From contig CALAQT010000209.1 in the NCBI GenBank assembly GCA_937888775.1, positions 1 to 10,738 of the forward strand: DNA of 10,738 bases, in the 5' to 3' direction. Source of the stretch: an uncultured Actinomycetes bacterium. GTDB lineage: Bacteria; Actinomycetota; Thermoleophilia; Solirubrobacterales; Solirubrobacteraceae. Of the stretch, positions 1 through 6,473 are shown piece after piece. Position 1 is the stretch's first letter. Every line of letters starts with the position of its first letter. Both the position numbers and the translations under genes were made by a program. Under the pieces are notes generated by a model. It was not told the DNA's origin. It ran no database searches and was given only the letters and a program-made list of their open reading frames with translations.

Positions 1-1
1 C

Positions 2-169
2 AGGCGTCTGAGACTGCCCGACGAAGCCCCGGTGACACTGCCGGTCTGGAACGAATCCAGCCGTGAGCCGGCGCCCGGATGGCCACCCAGTCAGACGCCC
101 GCAACCGTTCCGCAGCAGCAGCGCCAGCCCGGCTCGATCGAGGTGCCGAGACTGCTGTTTCACGCCTGA
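2..169 (+). CDS. Possible C-terminal end of an unidentified protein (partial)
   Basis: The second reading frame is open from the window edge to a TGA at 167-169, giving about 55 residues. About three quarters of its codons end in G or C, as expected for a real gene in this DNA; of the other two forward frames, frame 3 hits a stop within ten bases and frame 1 has clearly lower third-position G+C. The peptide is rich in proline and glutamine in its middle (WPPSQTPATVPQQQRQPG) and ends in a short hydrophobic tail (VPRLLFHA). I do not recognise a family. The reverse strand is also open here, so this could be chance. The upstream sequence would settle it. Confidence 0.28.
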   Translation, partial: RRLRLPDEAPVTLPVWNESSREPAPGWPPSQTPATVPQQQRQPGSIEVPRLLFHA

Positions 170-585
170 TGCAGCAGCCCGGACAGTGCCGGCGAGGCTG
201 CTGCTCTTGTGCTTGCTACTCAGGAGTTCGTGGCTAACGGTGGAAGGCGACCGTCATGTCGGCGCCGCCAGAGTGCTGCATCGCCGGGGCGGACGGGCAG
301 TCGTGGCCGTACCGGTCGATGTGGCTGGTGGCGTTCCGGAGCAGTCGTCTCGATGACCGGTTCGAGGGGTCCCGAGAGGGCCGGATCGCACCAGGAGCGA
401 CAGCGAGCCGATCTCCTCGCTCGTGGCCGCTATGAGCCGGAAGCGGGGTTCGACCGCCGCCTCGTGCCGACGGCCGTGCTTGTACGACGGCACAAATCGG
501 CGACCTCCGCTGCGAGCCGCGCCGGCGAGCTCCAGAACTACGGCAAGAGTCTCCGCTTCGGCCAACGCGGCGGTGGAGCGAGCGG
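170..585. other. 416 bases with no convincing gene
   Basis: Several overlapping open frames exist on both strands, but they are arginine- and serine-rich and look like chance frames in G+C-rich DNA. The least unlikely is a minus-strand frame from a TTG at 565 to 254, which starts 20 bases after the phospholipase D stop. Its first 60 residues look somewhat protein-like (for example LAVVLELAGAA and FRLIAATSEEIGSLSLLV), but the rest does not. It might be a decayed downstream gene. No tRNA, terminator or repeat was recognised. Confidence 0.4.
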
Positions 586-2040
586 TTAGCCGTCAACGAG
601 GAGTGCTTGTATCGGGCCGAGTAGCCGTTCGGAACGGCGCGAGGTCGCCCGCAGCTCGATCAGGTTGTGCGTCAGCGGCTCGCCGCGGTTGCGGCGCTCG
701 CGTTGTTCGGCTGCGATCGGGCGCCAGAGTTCGTCGACGATGGTGCTCGGGTCCCCAGCGATCTCGTCGATGTCGCGTTCGAGATGCGCGGCCCACAGTC
801 GCAGTCGCGTGTCGCGCGCGAGCTCCGGGTCGCAGGTGACGACGTTGACCTCGGTGTCGTTGAAGAAGGAGTGGGCGTTGAGGTTCGCGGAGCCGAGCGT
901 GAGCCAGCGGTCGTCGACGATCCCGACCTTGGCGTGTATGTACACTCGGTCGCTGGTGTTGCCCGAGCGCGCCCGGATCGTGGTGGCGAGGAAACGCCGC
1001 TGGTCGCCGTCGGCTTCGGCGAGGAGGGCGAGTTGCCCGCGGGTGTCGTCCTCTCCGGTGTTCGGCTTGCCGGGGAGCATGATGACGACGCGAAACTCGT
1101 CGACCGGGGGCCGGCGGAGCTTGTCGGCGAGGATGTTCACGATCTCCGGCGACCACAGGAACTGGTTCTCCAGGTAGACGAGGTGCTGCGCGGAGCGCAG
1201 GGCGCGCAGGTACGCCTCGATGATCCGGAACTCGCCGCGCGGCGCGAAGTCGTAGAGCTTCTCGGGGACAGTACGCACGATCTGCAGCTCCACGTCGCCG
1301 GCGCTCGCCACGTCAGCCGGCTGCGGTTCCAGGCGCTCGCCGGTGACCGCTTGCCAGCGCTGAGCGACGTGGCGGCCGACGTCGCCGACCGCCGGCCCGC
1401 GCAGCCGCGAGGCGACGTCGTGCCAGCCCATCCGCCCGCGCGCGGGATGCTCGGGCGTGTCGTAACGATCACCGCCGAGGTCCGTCAGGTCGATGCCGCC
1501 GACAAACGCGACCTCGTCGTCGATCACGACGAGCTTCTCGTGGTGGCAGTGCATCGGGCGCTCGTGCGAGTCCAGCGCAACCTTGATGCGCGTCCCGCGC
1601 ACGAGCTGATCACGCGCTGCGCGGACGGACGCCCGGCGCGGCGTGAACACGGGCACGGGAGCCCCCGCCCACAGCAGCACGCGAACGTCTACTGACTCGG
1701 CCGCCTCGCGGAGCAACTCGCGCAGCAGCACCGGCGGCTCATAACGGATGAGCGCGAACTCCGGCGTGATGCACCACCCCGCGATCAGCACGCTCCGCCT
1801 CGCGGACCGGATCGCATGCTCGAGCATCGGGAAATAGGCGGCACCCTCGATCAACAAGTCGACCGCGTTGCCCGCCCGCGGCGGCGGATCCCCCGCGGCC
1901 CACAGGCGCCCGTCGTCCGGTGGCGTGCGCTGCGCGGAGCGCCCGAGCTTGCCCAGCCTGCGTGCATGATGAGCGCTCGTCAAACGCTCGACCGCAGTTC
2001 CCGCAATGCGGTCCGCGACTCGAATCAGATCCAAGGTCAT
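586..2040 (-). CDS. Phospholipase D-superfamily protein (PLD/cardiolipin synthase-like), two HKD motifs
   Basis: This is a two-domain member of the phospholipase D superfamily, which cleaves or exchanges phosphodiester bonds, usually in phospholipids. Counting from the ATG at 2040 (484 residues), the first HKD motif is HEKLVVID, with H167, K169 and D174, followed by GGIDLT. The second is HAKVGIVD, with H369, K371 and D376, followed by GSANLN. The segment YLENQFLW (about residues 289-296) resembles the ENQ-F signature between the two halves in PLD enzymes. Both catalytic triads are complete. No signal peptide or obvious membrane helix is seen, so it is probably cytoplasmic or peripheral. The frame extends to a TTG at 2112, but those 24 extra residues are arginine-rich and unlike a domain. 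The ATG lacks a clear Shine-Dalgarno; a TATCGT about 9 bases upstream would suit a leaderless transcript. Substrate is unknown; it could be a cardiolipin synthase or a phospholipase. Confidence 0.9.
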   Translation of the reverse strand: MTLDLIRVADRIAGTAVERLTSAHHARRLGKLGRSAQRTPPDDGRLWAAGDPPPRAGNAVDLLIEGAAYFPMLEHAIRSARRSVLIAGWCITPEFALIRYEPPVLLRELLREAAESVDVRVLLWAGAPVPVFTPRRASVRAARDQLVRGTRIKVALDSHERPMHCHHEKLVVIDDEVAFVGGIDLTDLGGDRYDTPEHPARGRMGWHDVASRLRGPAVGDVGRHVAQRWQAVTGERLEPQPADVASAGDVELQIVRTVPEKLYDFAPRGEFRIIEAYLRALRSAQHLVYLENQFLWSPEIVNILADKLRRPPVDEFRVVIMLPGKPNTGEDDTRGQLALLAEADGDQRRFLATTIRARSGNTSDRVYIHAKVGIVDDRWLTLGSANLNAHSFFNDTEVNVVTCDPELARDTRLRLWAAHLERDIDEIAGDPSTIVDELWRPIAAEQRERRNRGEPLTHNLIELRATSRRSERLLGPIQALLVDG

Positions 2041-2272
2041 CGCGCTCAGACGATACGCCGCCGAGTCGCCGCGACATCGAGCGTGACGCGAGCGTCGACT
2101 GCCGCTCCCCAACCTGCGCGAGTCAGTCGACGCGCGCGATCCGACGTCTTAGCCGCGGATCGATCGGCGCATCAGCGGTTTGCCGGCGCCTCGCCAGTGG
2201 TCCAGCTCGGGAGCGCTCGGCACACCTCGTGGGCCTGCATGTGGGACCCTGAGGCCCCGACGAGGAGCCTGT

Positions 2273-2653
2273 ATGGCGCCCAAGACTGAGTCCAAGCCGA
2301 CGTGGCTGGCTGAACCCGAGCCGCATGACTTTGCCGCCGCCGATCACTTCCTGCAGCTAGTGCTGCACAAGCGCCACGTCAGGCTCGCGCTCGAGCAGCT
2401 GCGCAAGCAGGCACGTTCGTTTGCTGCGAAGGACATCTTGCGAACCGCGGAGCTTGTTTGCATGCCGGCCGATAACGAGGGCGTCGCTGCGAAGCTCTTG
2501 GAGATCCGTGACGGGAAGGCGCTCGCGCCGGTGCAACTCGTGCGCCTCAAGCGCGGTCCGCTGATCGTTGCCGACGGCTACCACCGCGTGAGTGCGTCGC
2601 ACTTGCTCGATGAGTCGACGATGGTGCCCTGCGTGCTGGTGAGCGTTCCGTGA
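2273..2653 (+). CDS. Small protein with a ParB-like motif, function unknown
   Basis: The 126-residue product starts at the ATG at 2273, supported by GAGGAG at 2262-2267, five bases upstream. The same frame is open further upstream, but without a ribosome site. The C-terminal part (about residues 85-124) reads LAPVQLVRLKRGPLIVADGY followed by HRVSASHLLDE. The DGYHRVSA core matches the G-x-H-R box of the ParB/sulfiredoxin-like fold. The first half is helical and charged, with PADNEGVAAKLLEIR in between. I recall similar stand-alone bacterial proteins with a PADN...ADGYHR pattern, but none with a known role. It lacks the helix-turn-helix and dimer domains of chromosome-partition ParB, so plasmid partition is unlikely. 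It lies 13 bases upstream of the aquaporin gene and is probably cotranscribed with it; it diverges from the phospholipase D gene. Confidence 0.75.
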   Translation: MAPKTESKPTWLAEPEPHDFAAADHFLQLVLHKRHVRLALEQLRKQARSFAAKDILRTAELVCMPADNEGVAAKLLEIRDGKALAPVQLVRLKRGPLIVADGYHRVSASHLLDESTMVPCVLVSVP

Positions 2654-2666
2654 ATCGGCCGGCGGC

Positions 2667-3461
2667 GTGATGCTGTCCTCGCCGGTGCCTGATCGCCCCG
2701 GGACGGCGGCCCGCCGACCCGCCGCCGATGTGCTGTTCTGGGATCCCGTGCATGCATGGCGGCGGCTGCTCGCAGAGCTCGTCGGCACGCTGCTGCTGAC
2801 GTTCGTCGCGGCGGGAGGCGACACGATCGAGGCCGCCACCCACCAGCCACTGGGGCACGCCGCGAAGGTCGTCGCGCCGGGCCTGATGGTGATGGCGCTG
2901 ATCTATGCGATCGGCGGCCTGTCTGGTGCCCACCTGAACCCGGCGGTGACGCTCGCGTTTTCGCTGCGTGGCGACTTTCCCCCGCGACGCGTAGCGCCGT
3001 ACATAGCCGCACAGATCGCCGGCGCAATCCTCGCGGCGCTGCTGCTGCTCGTGATCTATGGAAACGTGGGGCATCTCGGCGCCACCCTGCCGCACCTGGG
3101 TTCCGGGACCGCACTGGCCACGGAGATCATCCTGACCGCCGCCCTGTTGCTGATCATCTTGGGAACCGCAGCGGCCGGCCCGCGCCTGGTCGGTCACAAC
3201 TCCGCGCTGGCCGTCGGCGCCACGATCGCGCTGCTGGGCCTGATCGCCAGTCCGGTCAGCGGCGCGTCGATGAACCCAGCCCGCTCGCTCGGCCCGGCGC
3301 TGATAGGCGGAAACATGGGCACCTACTGGATATACCTCGTCGGACCACTCTGCGGAGCCGTAATCGCGCTCGCGCTCGCGACCGCGTTCTACGGGCGCCC
3401 CGCCGGCCACGGACAAGCCGCGGCCGATGCGCCGCCCAAGCCGCCGCATGGCAACCCGTGA
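2667..3461 (+). CDS. MIP-family channel (aquaporin/aquaglyceroporin type)
   Basis: A 264-residue member of the major intrinsic protein family, a channel for water or small neutral solutes in the cytoplasmic membrane. Both half-helix motifs are intact: HLNPAVT (N91-P92-A93) and SMNPARS (N203-P204-A205, with the filter arginine R206). Six hydrophobic helices fit the sequence: about residues 33-52, 68-86, 107-131, 148-168, 178-197 and 219-241. By hand alignment with E. coli AqpZ, the narrow-filter positions F43, H174 and T183 correspond to P71, G191 and A200. This suggests a wider, less polar pore than a strict water channel. The start may be the GTG at 2667 or the ATG directly after it at 2670; no good Shine-Dalgarno separates them. 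The tail is short, hydrophilic and proline-rich. It follows the ParB-like gene by 13 bases and converges with the channel-like gene at 3496. Confidence 0.93.
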   Translation: MMLSSPVPDRPGTAARRPAADVLFWDPVHAWRRLLAELVGTLLLTFVAAGGDTIEAATHQPLGHAAKVVAPGLMVMALIYAIGGLSGAHLNPAVTLAFSLRGDFPPRRVAPYIAAQIAGAILAALLLLVIYGNVGHLGATLPHLGSGTALATEIILTAALLLIILGTAAAGPRLVGHNSALAVGATIALLGLIASPVSGASMNPARSLGPALIGGNMGTYWIYLVGPLCGAVIALALATAFYGRPAGHGQAAADAPPKPPHGNP

Positions 3462-3495
3462 GAATCGCGGTCGGGCCGGCCAAGCCGCGGGTCGC

Positions 3496-3879
3496 TCAGC
3501 GCTTGCCTTTCGTCTCCTCGCCGCGTTTTTGAAGGAACGTGCCGATTGCGGCGGCGAGCCCCGCAATCACGGTGATCGCGTAGATCTCCATGAAGACGTC
3601 GAGGATTCGTCCACCGTCCGAGATCGGATTCTTGATCTGCGAGGAGACGGTCAGCAGCTGAGTCGTCGTCCAGAACGCGGCGCTGCCGAATGTCTTGATC
3701 TCGGTCTGGGCTGAGTGGCGCTCGAGCAGGAACGCGGCGATCGCGCAGAACAGGTCAACACCAACGGTGACCACCGTGATCGTGACGAGGTGGTCCCGTA
3801 GCCGACGATGCGTGGGCGTCGCCGCGCGGAGAACGTCCCGAAACTCGCGGGCCGAGGACCCCAGCACTCGATGCGGCAT
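3496..3879 (-). CDS. Two-helix ion-channel-like membrane protein with altered selectivity filter
   Basis: The 127-residue protein has the layout of a two-transmembrane potassium channel subunit. Helix 1 is about residues 31-53, a pore-helix-like stretch FWTTTQLLTVSSQ is at 69-81, and helix 2 is about 92-116, preceded by NPISDGGRILD. The T-x-T-x-TVGYGD...P...GRI pattern of channel pores is clearly echoed, but TVGYG is replaced by TVSSQ. The potassium signature is therefore absent and potassium selectivity cannot be assumed. The N-terminus is basic and the C-terminus is short and lysine-rich (QKRGEETKGKR), with no RCK domain. The ATG at 3879 has no clear Shine-Dalgarno. Its gene converges on the aquaporin gene with 34 bases between stops. 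I recall similar actinobacterial hypothetical proteins but no known function. It could be a non-selective channel, or a membrane protein that only resembles one. Confidence 0.75.
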   Translation of the reverse strand: MPHRVLGSSAREFRDVLRAATPTHRRLRDHLVTITVVTVGVDLFCAIAAFLLERHSAQTEIKTFGSAAFWTTTQLLTVSSQIKNPISDGGRILDVFMEIYAITVIAGLAAAIGTFLQKRGEETKGKR

Positions 3880-4186
3880 CGATCAATCGTCGCGGGCGTG
3901 CCGGACGTCGTTGCCCGCCAGCCACTACGGTCTGTAGGTCAACGGCTCAACAGACGTGTGTGCTCGGACGCTGGCCCCGCTAACCGCCTTTTGACTCGGC
4001 GACAGGTGTCCGCAGACGTCAACCTAGCCGGCGTGTGTTGATACAGAACGAAGCATCACCGGCCTGGGCGCTCGAACCGCTCCCCGGCGCGCCCGCGCTG
4101 AGGCCTCGGGCGCCAGGCATCAGGAACCGACCCGAAGCTGGTGCATGGTGCGGCTGTGCCCTGTCGTTAGCCGGTAGGTTCGCCAG
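3880..4186. other. 307-base intergenic region, no gene seen
   Basis: This lies between the divergent starts of the channel-like gene (minus) and the histidine phosphatase (plus), so both promoters are expected here. A TTGACC on the minus strand (3937-3942) is a possible -35 box, but I see no convincing -10 at the right distance. A short stem CGCCCG/CGGGCG around 4090-4112 could form in the transcript. No tRNA, small coding gene or strong operator was found. Confidence 0.4.
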
Positions 4187-4792
4187 ATGACCATATGCAT
4201 CGTGGTCCGACACGGCGAAACGACGTTCAATGTCGAAGGTCGGATCAACGGCGACCCCGAAATCCGCGTGCCGCTCAGCGCCCGAGGTCGCGAAGAAGCG
4301 GCTCAGCTCGCGCGGCACATCGCGCACGTCCGAATCGACGTCTGTGTACACACTCGCTTCCCGCGGACGCTCGAGACCGCCCAGATCGGACTCGGCGCCC
4401 GCGCGGATCGAGTCCCATTGGTCTGCGAAGCGCTCCTGGACGACATCGATGCCGGCGATCTGGAGGGCCAGCCGATGAGAGAGCTCGGAGCCTGGATCCA
4501 GGCTCACGGCCCAGACGACCCCTACCCCGGCGGCGAGAGCCTGCACGACGCAGCGCGCCGGTTCGCCAAAGGCTTACACCGCTTGGCAACCCGGCCCGAA
4601 CATGTCGTGCTCGCCGTATGCCACGAACTACCGATCCGCTTCGCGCTCAACGCCGCGTCGGGTTCCGCGAACCTCGACCGACCCGAGCACCAGATCGCGA
4701 ACGCGACCCCCTACCTATTCGAGCAGGCCACCCTGGAGATCGCCGCAGAAGGAATCGAACGCCTGGTCGATCGCCACGCCTCCGCTCAATGA
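4187..4792 (+). CDS. Histidine phosphatase family protein (phosphoglycerate mutase-like)
   Basis: A 201-residue histidine phosphatase-superfamily enzyme, which removes phosphate through a phosphohistidine intermediate. The N-terminal box VVRHGETTFN gives R8, H9 (the phosphate acceptor) and N15. FPRTLETA supplies the second arginine (R60). E81 in VCEALLDDIDAGDLEG is the likely acid. GGES is at 115-118, and CHELPIR places the second histidine at H146. In most relatives this last box is HG..IR; here it is HE. The length is usual for the single-domain branch. It may be a cofactor-independent phosphatase for sugar phosphates or similar small substrates rather than a glycolytic mutase; the substrate cannot be read from sequence. 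Only a weak ribosome site precedes the ATG. It stands alone, with 298 bases before the next gene. Confidence 0.9.
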   Translation: MTICIVVRHGETTFNVEGRINGDPEIRVPLSARGREEAAQLARHIAHVRIDVCVHTRFPRTLETAQIGLGARADRVPLVCEALLDDIDAGDLEGQPMRELGAWIQAHGPDDPYPGGESLHDAARRFAKGLHRLATRPEHVVLAVCHELPIRFALNAASGSANLDRPEHQIANATPYLFEQATLEIAAEGIERLVDRHASAQ

Positions 4793-4899
4793 ATGCGGTC
4801 AGAAGCTTCGCGGTCGGGACGATGTCCTCCGCGGAGCTCGTTGGCTCGACGCGCACACCGTTGATCTGATCCCGCCGATCGTCTGGTGCTCCGCCTCGT

Positions 4900-5030
4900 G
4901 ATCGGGGTAGTGCGCCCCGTGGGGCCGCGCGCCGGCTGCGGCCCGCCGGCCTTCTCTCTCGTCCTCCGGGCTTGGTGGCGCGCGCGCGAGGCAGAAGGGA
5001 GAGGAACCCAACGAACGTACTACCCCGACC
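4900..5030. repeat. Long-range inverted repeat, possible structured RNA or small insertion relic
   Basis: The outer arms are 4902-4911 (TCGGGGTAGT) and 5019-5028 (ACTACCCCGA), ten perfect pairs. They extend inwards by a G-T wobble and two more pairs (4912-4914 with 5016-5018), and outwards by one pair after a mismatch. A second, imperfect pair of arms lies inside: CCTTCTCTCTC and GAGGCAGAAGG. Between them is a very G+C-rich part with further short stems (GCCGGC, GGCCCGCCGGCC) and a run of alternating CG. The whole is about 130 bases and does not overlap a gene. It could be a small non-coding RNA, a leader, a bidirectional terminator, or a MITE-like relic. A TAGGAT at 5047-5052, downstream of the element, might be a -10 box for the next gene, which would place the repeat outside that transcript. 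Confidence 0.55.
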
Positions 5031-5090
5031 ATAGCGTCCAGCGCAATAGGATCGGGTGACGTCCGTCTACTGAGCAGAGCGAGTCCTACC

Positions 5091-5516
5091 GTGAACCCAA
5101 GAAGCGTCCATCAGAAACCGCGGAGCCACGGGGATGTGCTGACGGCGATCTCGGACGGGATGGTCGCCTTGCTGAAGGAGTTCTACGGCCGCGGGCCGAC
5201 GCGAACGAAGTCCTACTACGAGGACGACTTGGTGGTCTGCGTGCTGCGCGGCGGCTTCTCGCGCGTCGAGCAGACGCTGCTCGAAGGCGTTCGCACGGCG
5301 GCGGTGATCCAGCAGCGGATGGAGTTCCAGGAGGTCATGCGCGACCGGTTCACCGGGGTCATCCAAGACGCGACCGGCCGACCGGTGATCGGCTTCATGA
5401 GCGGCAACCAGCAGCACCCCGACATGATGTGCGAGGTGTTCATCCTCGGTCCCAGCGATCTCGTCGACGAGCACGAGATGCAGGACGCCTCGGGCGGGTC
5501 GGCTCTCAGCGCCTGA
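5091..5516 (+). CDS. MpsC/DUF2294 family protein
   Basis: The 141-residue product matches the DUF2294 family, now called MpsC after the staphylococcal MpsABC system. Family hallmarks are the early segment LTAISDGMVALLKEFYGRGP (17-36), then TRTKSYYEDDLVVCVLRGGF, an RMEFQEVMRDRF segment (76-87), VIQDATGRPVIGFMSG (90-105) and the terminal PDMMCEVFILG (110-120). It is soluble, with no membrane segments. The start is a GTG with only a weak purine-rich site before it; the first 13 residues are not family-like, so the real start could be slightly later. In the family, a link to membrane potential or bicarbonate/sodium transport has been proposed from the Mps system, but no MpsA or MpsB partner lies in this window. 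Its precise role is unknown. Confidence 0.87.
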   Translation: MNPRSVHQKPRSHGDVLTAISDGMVALLKEFYGRGPTRTKSYYEDDLVVCVLRGGFSRVEQTLLEGVRTAAVIQQRMEFQEVMRDRFTGVIQDATGRPVIGFMSGNQQHPDMMCEVFILGPSDLVDEHEMQDASGGSALSA

Positions 5517-5828
5517 TTCCGCGCCTCGCGATGTCAGCGGCTGCTCGGCCGGGCGCTTGCGTATCACCGCGCACGGAGTAGAGTCGGTGGCCGAGGGCAT
5601 CAATGTGCGGTCGGTCCTCGGACCGGCAACATGATCTGACTTCCGAAAGGTTCCTGCCACGCAGGGCGATCCGGAGGTCCCAGTGCCCCAGCCGCACACG
5701 CTTCTCCCAAATTCCACAGCAACTTGCTTCATGGCTGTGCCGCCAGCGTTTGAGCGCGGGCGCGCGCTTGGCTGTGCTCGACCCCGGCGAGTTCATGTTC
5801 GCTGACACGTCCGGCGCATCGTCGCGTA

Positions 5829-5930
5829 ATGATCGCCGTGGACGCGCGACGAGGCGAGCAGGATCTCACGCGAGCGATCTCCGCCGCGATCGTCGAGCTC
5901 GATGCGACTTCGATGACCACGGCCGTATGA
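5829..5930 (+). pseudogene. Possible remnant of a second MpsC/DUF2294 gene
   Basis: A 33-codon frame, ATG to TGA, encodes a peptide containing GEQDLTRAISAAIVEL. This resembles the N-terminal segment of DUF2294 proteins; the intact copy at 5091 has GDVLTAISDGMVALLKE. The conserved FYGRGPT segment that should follow is absent, and the frame ends after DATSMTTAV. The reading is tentative, because the match covers fewer than twenty residues. Confidence 0.2.
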
Positions 5931-5963
5931 CCGCCGGTGCCGACGTCAGTGCGCGCATCCCCC

Positions 5964-5990
5964 GTCCGGCGGGTTCGCGACCCGCCGGAC
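5964..5990 (+). terminator. Perfect 11-bp hairpin upstream of the operon
   Basis: GTCCGGCGGGT (5964-5974) and ACCCGCCGGAC (5980-5990) pair without mismatch around a TCGCG loop. There is no T-run after it. It lies 41 bases before the ATG at 6032. It could end upstream transcription, as T-less hairpins often do in high-G+C actinobacteria, or form in the 5' leader of the operon. Confidence 0.4.
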
Positions 5991-6031
5991 CCCGCTCGGA
6001 GGGTGTCGAAGACCAACAGGAGGTTCCTCCC

Positions 6032-6427
6032 ATGTTTAGAGCCAGAACTGCCGGACCTGCTACCGAAGTCGATCAGGATGGTCGCCCGTTCAGAGTGTCG
6101 CGCCGCCAGCGTAGGCGCGACGGGACAGGCGCCAGCAGGTTCGCGATGGGCGGCAGTTTGCTCGCCCGCGTCGTGCACCTGGTGGTCAGCGTCATCGTGT
6201 TGATCATCGTGGTCGGGATCGTGCTCGTGTTGCTGAAGGCCAATGCGAGCAACAGCATCGTCTCGGAGGTCCACGACTGGGCGCGCTCGCTCGCCGGCCC
6301 GTTCGACGGCATCTTCAGCTTCGACAACGCACACGTCGCTATCGCCGTGAACTGGGGCATCGCCGCGGTCGTCTACTCGCTCGCGGGCGGACTGATCGCG
6401 CGGCTAATCGGCGGCACCCGCCGCTAG
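6032..6427 (+). CDS. Two-helix membrane protein, first gene of the stress-type operon
   Basis: The 131-residue product starts at the ATG at 6032, eight bases after a perfect AGGAGG (6018-6023). The first 45 residues are hydrophilic and basic (VSRRQRRRDGTG). Helix 1 is about residues 50-70 (VVHLVVSVIVLIIVVGIVLV). A loop with a conserved look follows: NASNSIVSEVHDWARSLAGP and FDGIFSFDN. Helix 2 is about 101-124 (VAIAVNWGIAAVVYSLAGGL). I recall similar actinobacterial hypothetical proteins with the same AGPFDG...NWGIAAVVY pattern, but no function. It sits 46 bases before the csbD-like gene, and a weak T-tailed hairpin lies in that gap. The loop between the helices is probably outside the cytoplasm if the basic N-terminus stays inside. 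Confidence 0.85.
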   Translation: MFRARTAGPATEVDQDGRPFRVSRRQRRRDGTGASRFAMGGSLLARVVHLVVSVIVLIIVVGIVLVLLKANASNSIVSEVHDWARSLAGPFDGIFSFDNAHVAIAVNWGIAAVVYSLAGGLIARLIGGTRR

Positions 6428-6449
6428 CGCCTGCTCAAACGCTCTTTTT
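6426..6449 (+). terminator. Weak T-tailed hairpin between the first two operon genes
   Basis: AGCG (6426-6429) can pair with CGCT (6440-6443), followed by C and five T (6445-6449). Just upstream, inside the end of the coding sequence, CGGCGG-CAC-CCGCCG (6409-6423) forms a stronger hairpin. The T-run is rare in this G+C-rich DNA. It could attenuate transcription into the csbD-like gene; the stem is short, so this is uncertain. Confidence 0.22.
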
Positions 6450-6473
6450 CCATCCAAACGATCGGGAGGACTC

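Larger units (their letters stand above)
5517..6031. other. 515-base intergenic region before the membrane-protein operon
   Basis: No full gene is supported. It holds a 14-base interrupted palindrome CGGTCC-TC-GGACCG (5612-5625), which could be an operator or a tiny hairpin; a short frame at 5829-5930 that may be a gene remnant; and a perfect hairpin at 5964-5990. The reading frame of the 6032 gene is open back to 5603, but that part is arginine-rich and the strong Shine-Dalgarno at 6018-6023 argues that translation starts at 6032. The promoter of the operon is expected here, but I could not pick one with confidence. Confidence 0.45.

Noticed and set aside
445..470. GGTTCGAC, resembling the T-arm of a tRNA
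   Set aside because: The flanking bases do not form the five-pair T stem, and no acceptor, D-arm or anticodon arm is found upstream.
234..596. Overlapping minus-strand frames after the phospholipase D stop
   Set aside because: The composition is arginine- and serine-rich, the better of the two starts at TTG, and no family-like segment persists beyond about 60 residues. A decayed gene cannot be excluded, but it is not supported.
667..1695. A 342-codon plus-strand open frame opposite the phospholipase D gene
   Set aside because: It mirrors the codon structure of a clearly real minus-strand gene with two complete HKD motifs; its peptide is rich in V, D and R without any recognisable motif.
3466..3489. 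CGCGG...CCGCG stem between the convergent aquaporin and channel-like genes, as a shared terminator
   Set aside because: The stem is only five pairs with a large loop and no T-run on either strand, too weak to call.
2756..3532. A long plus-strand frame overlapping the aquaporin gene
   Set aside because: It is the shifted frame of the aquaporin; only the other frame has NPA boxes and membrane helices.
5603..6031. In-frame N-terminal extension of the 6032 gene
   Set aside because: The added residues are arginine-rich and without pattern, and a perfect AGGAGG eight bases before the ATG at 6032 marks the start.
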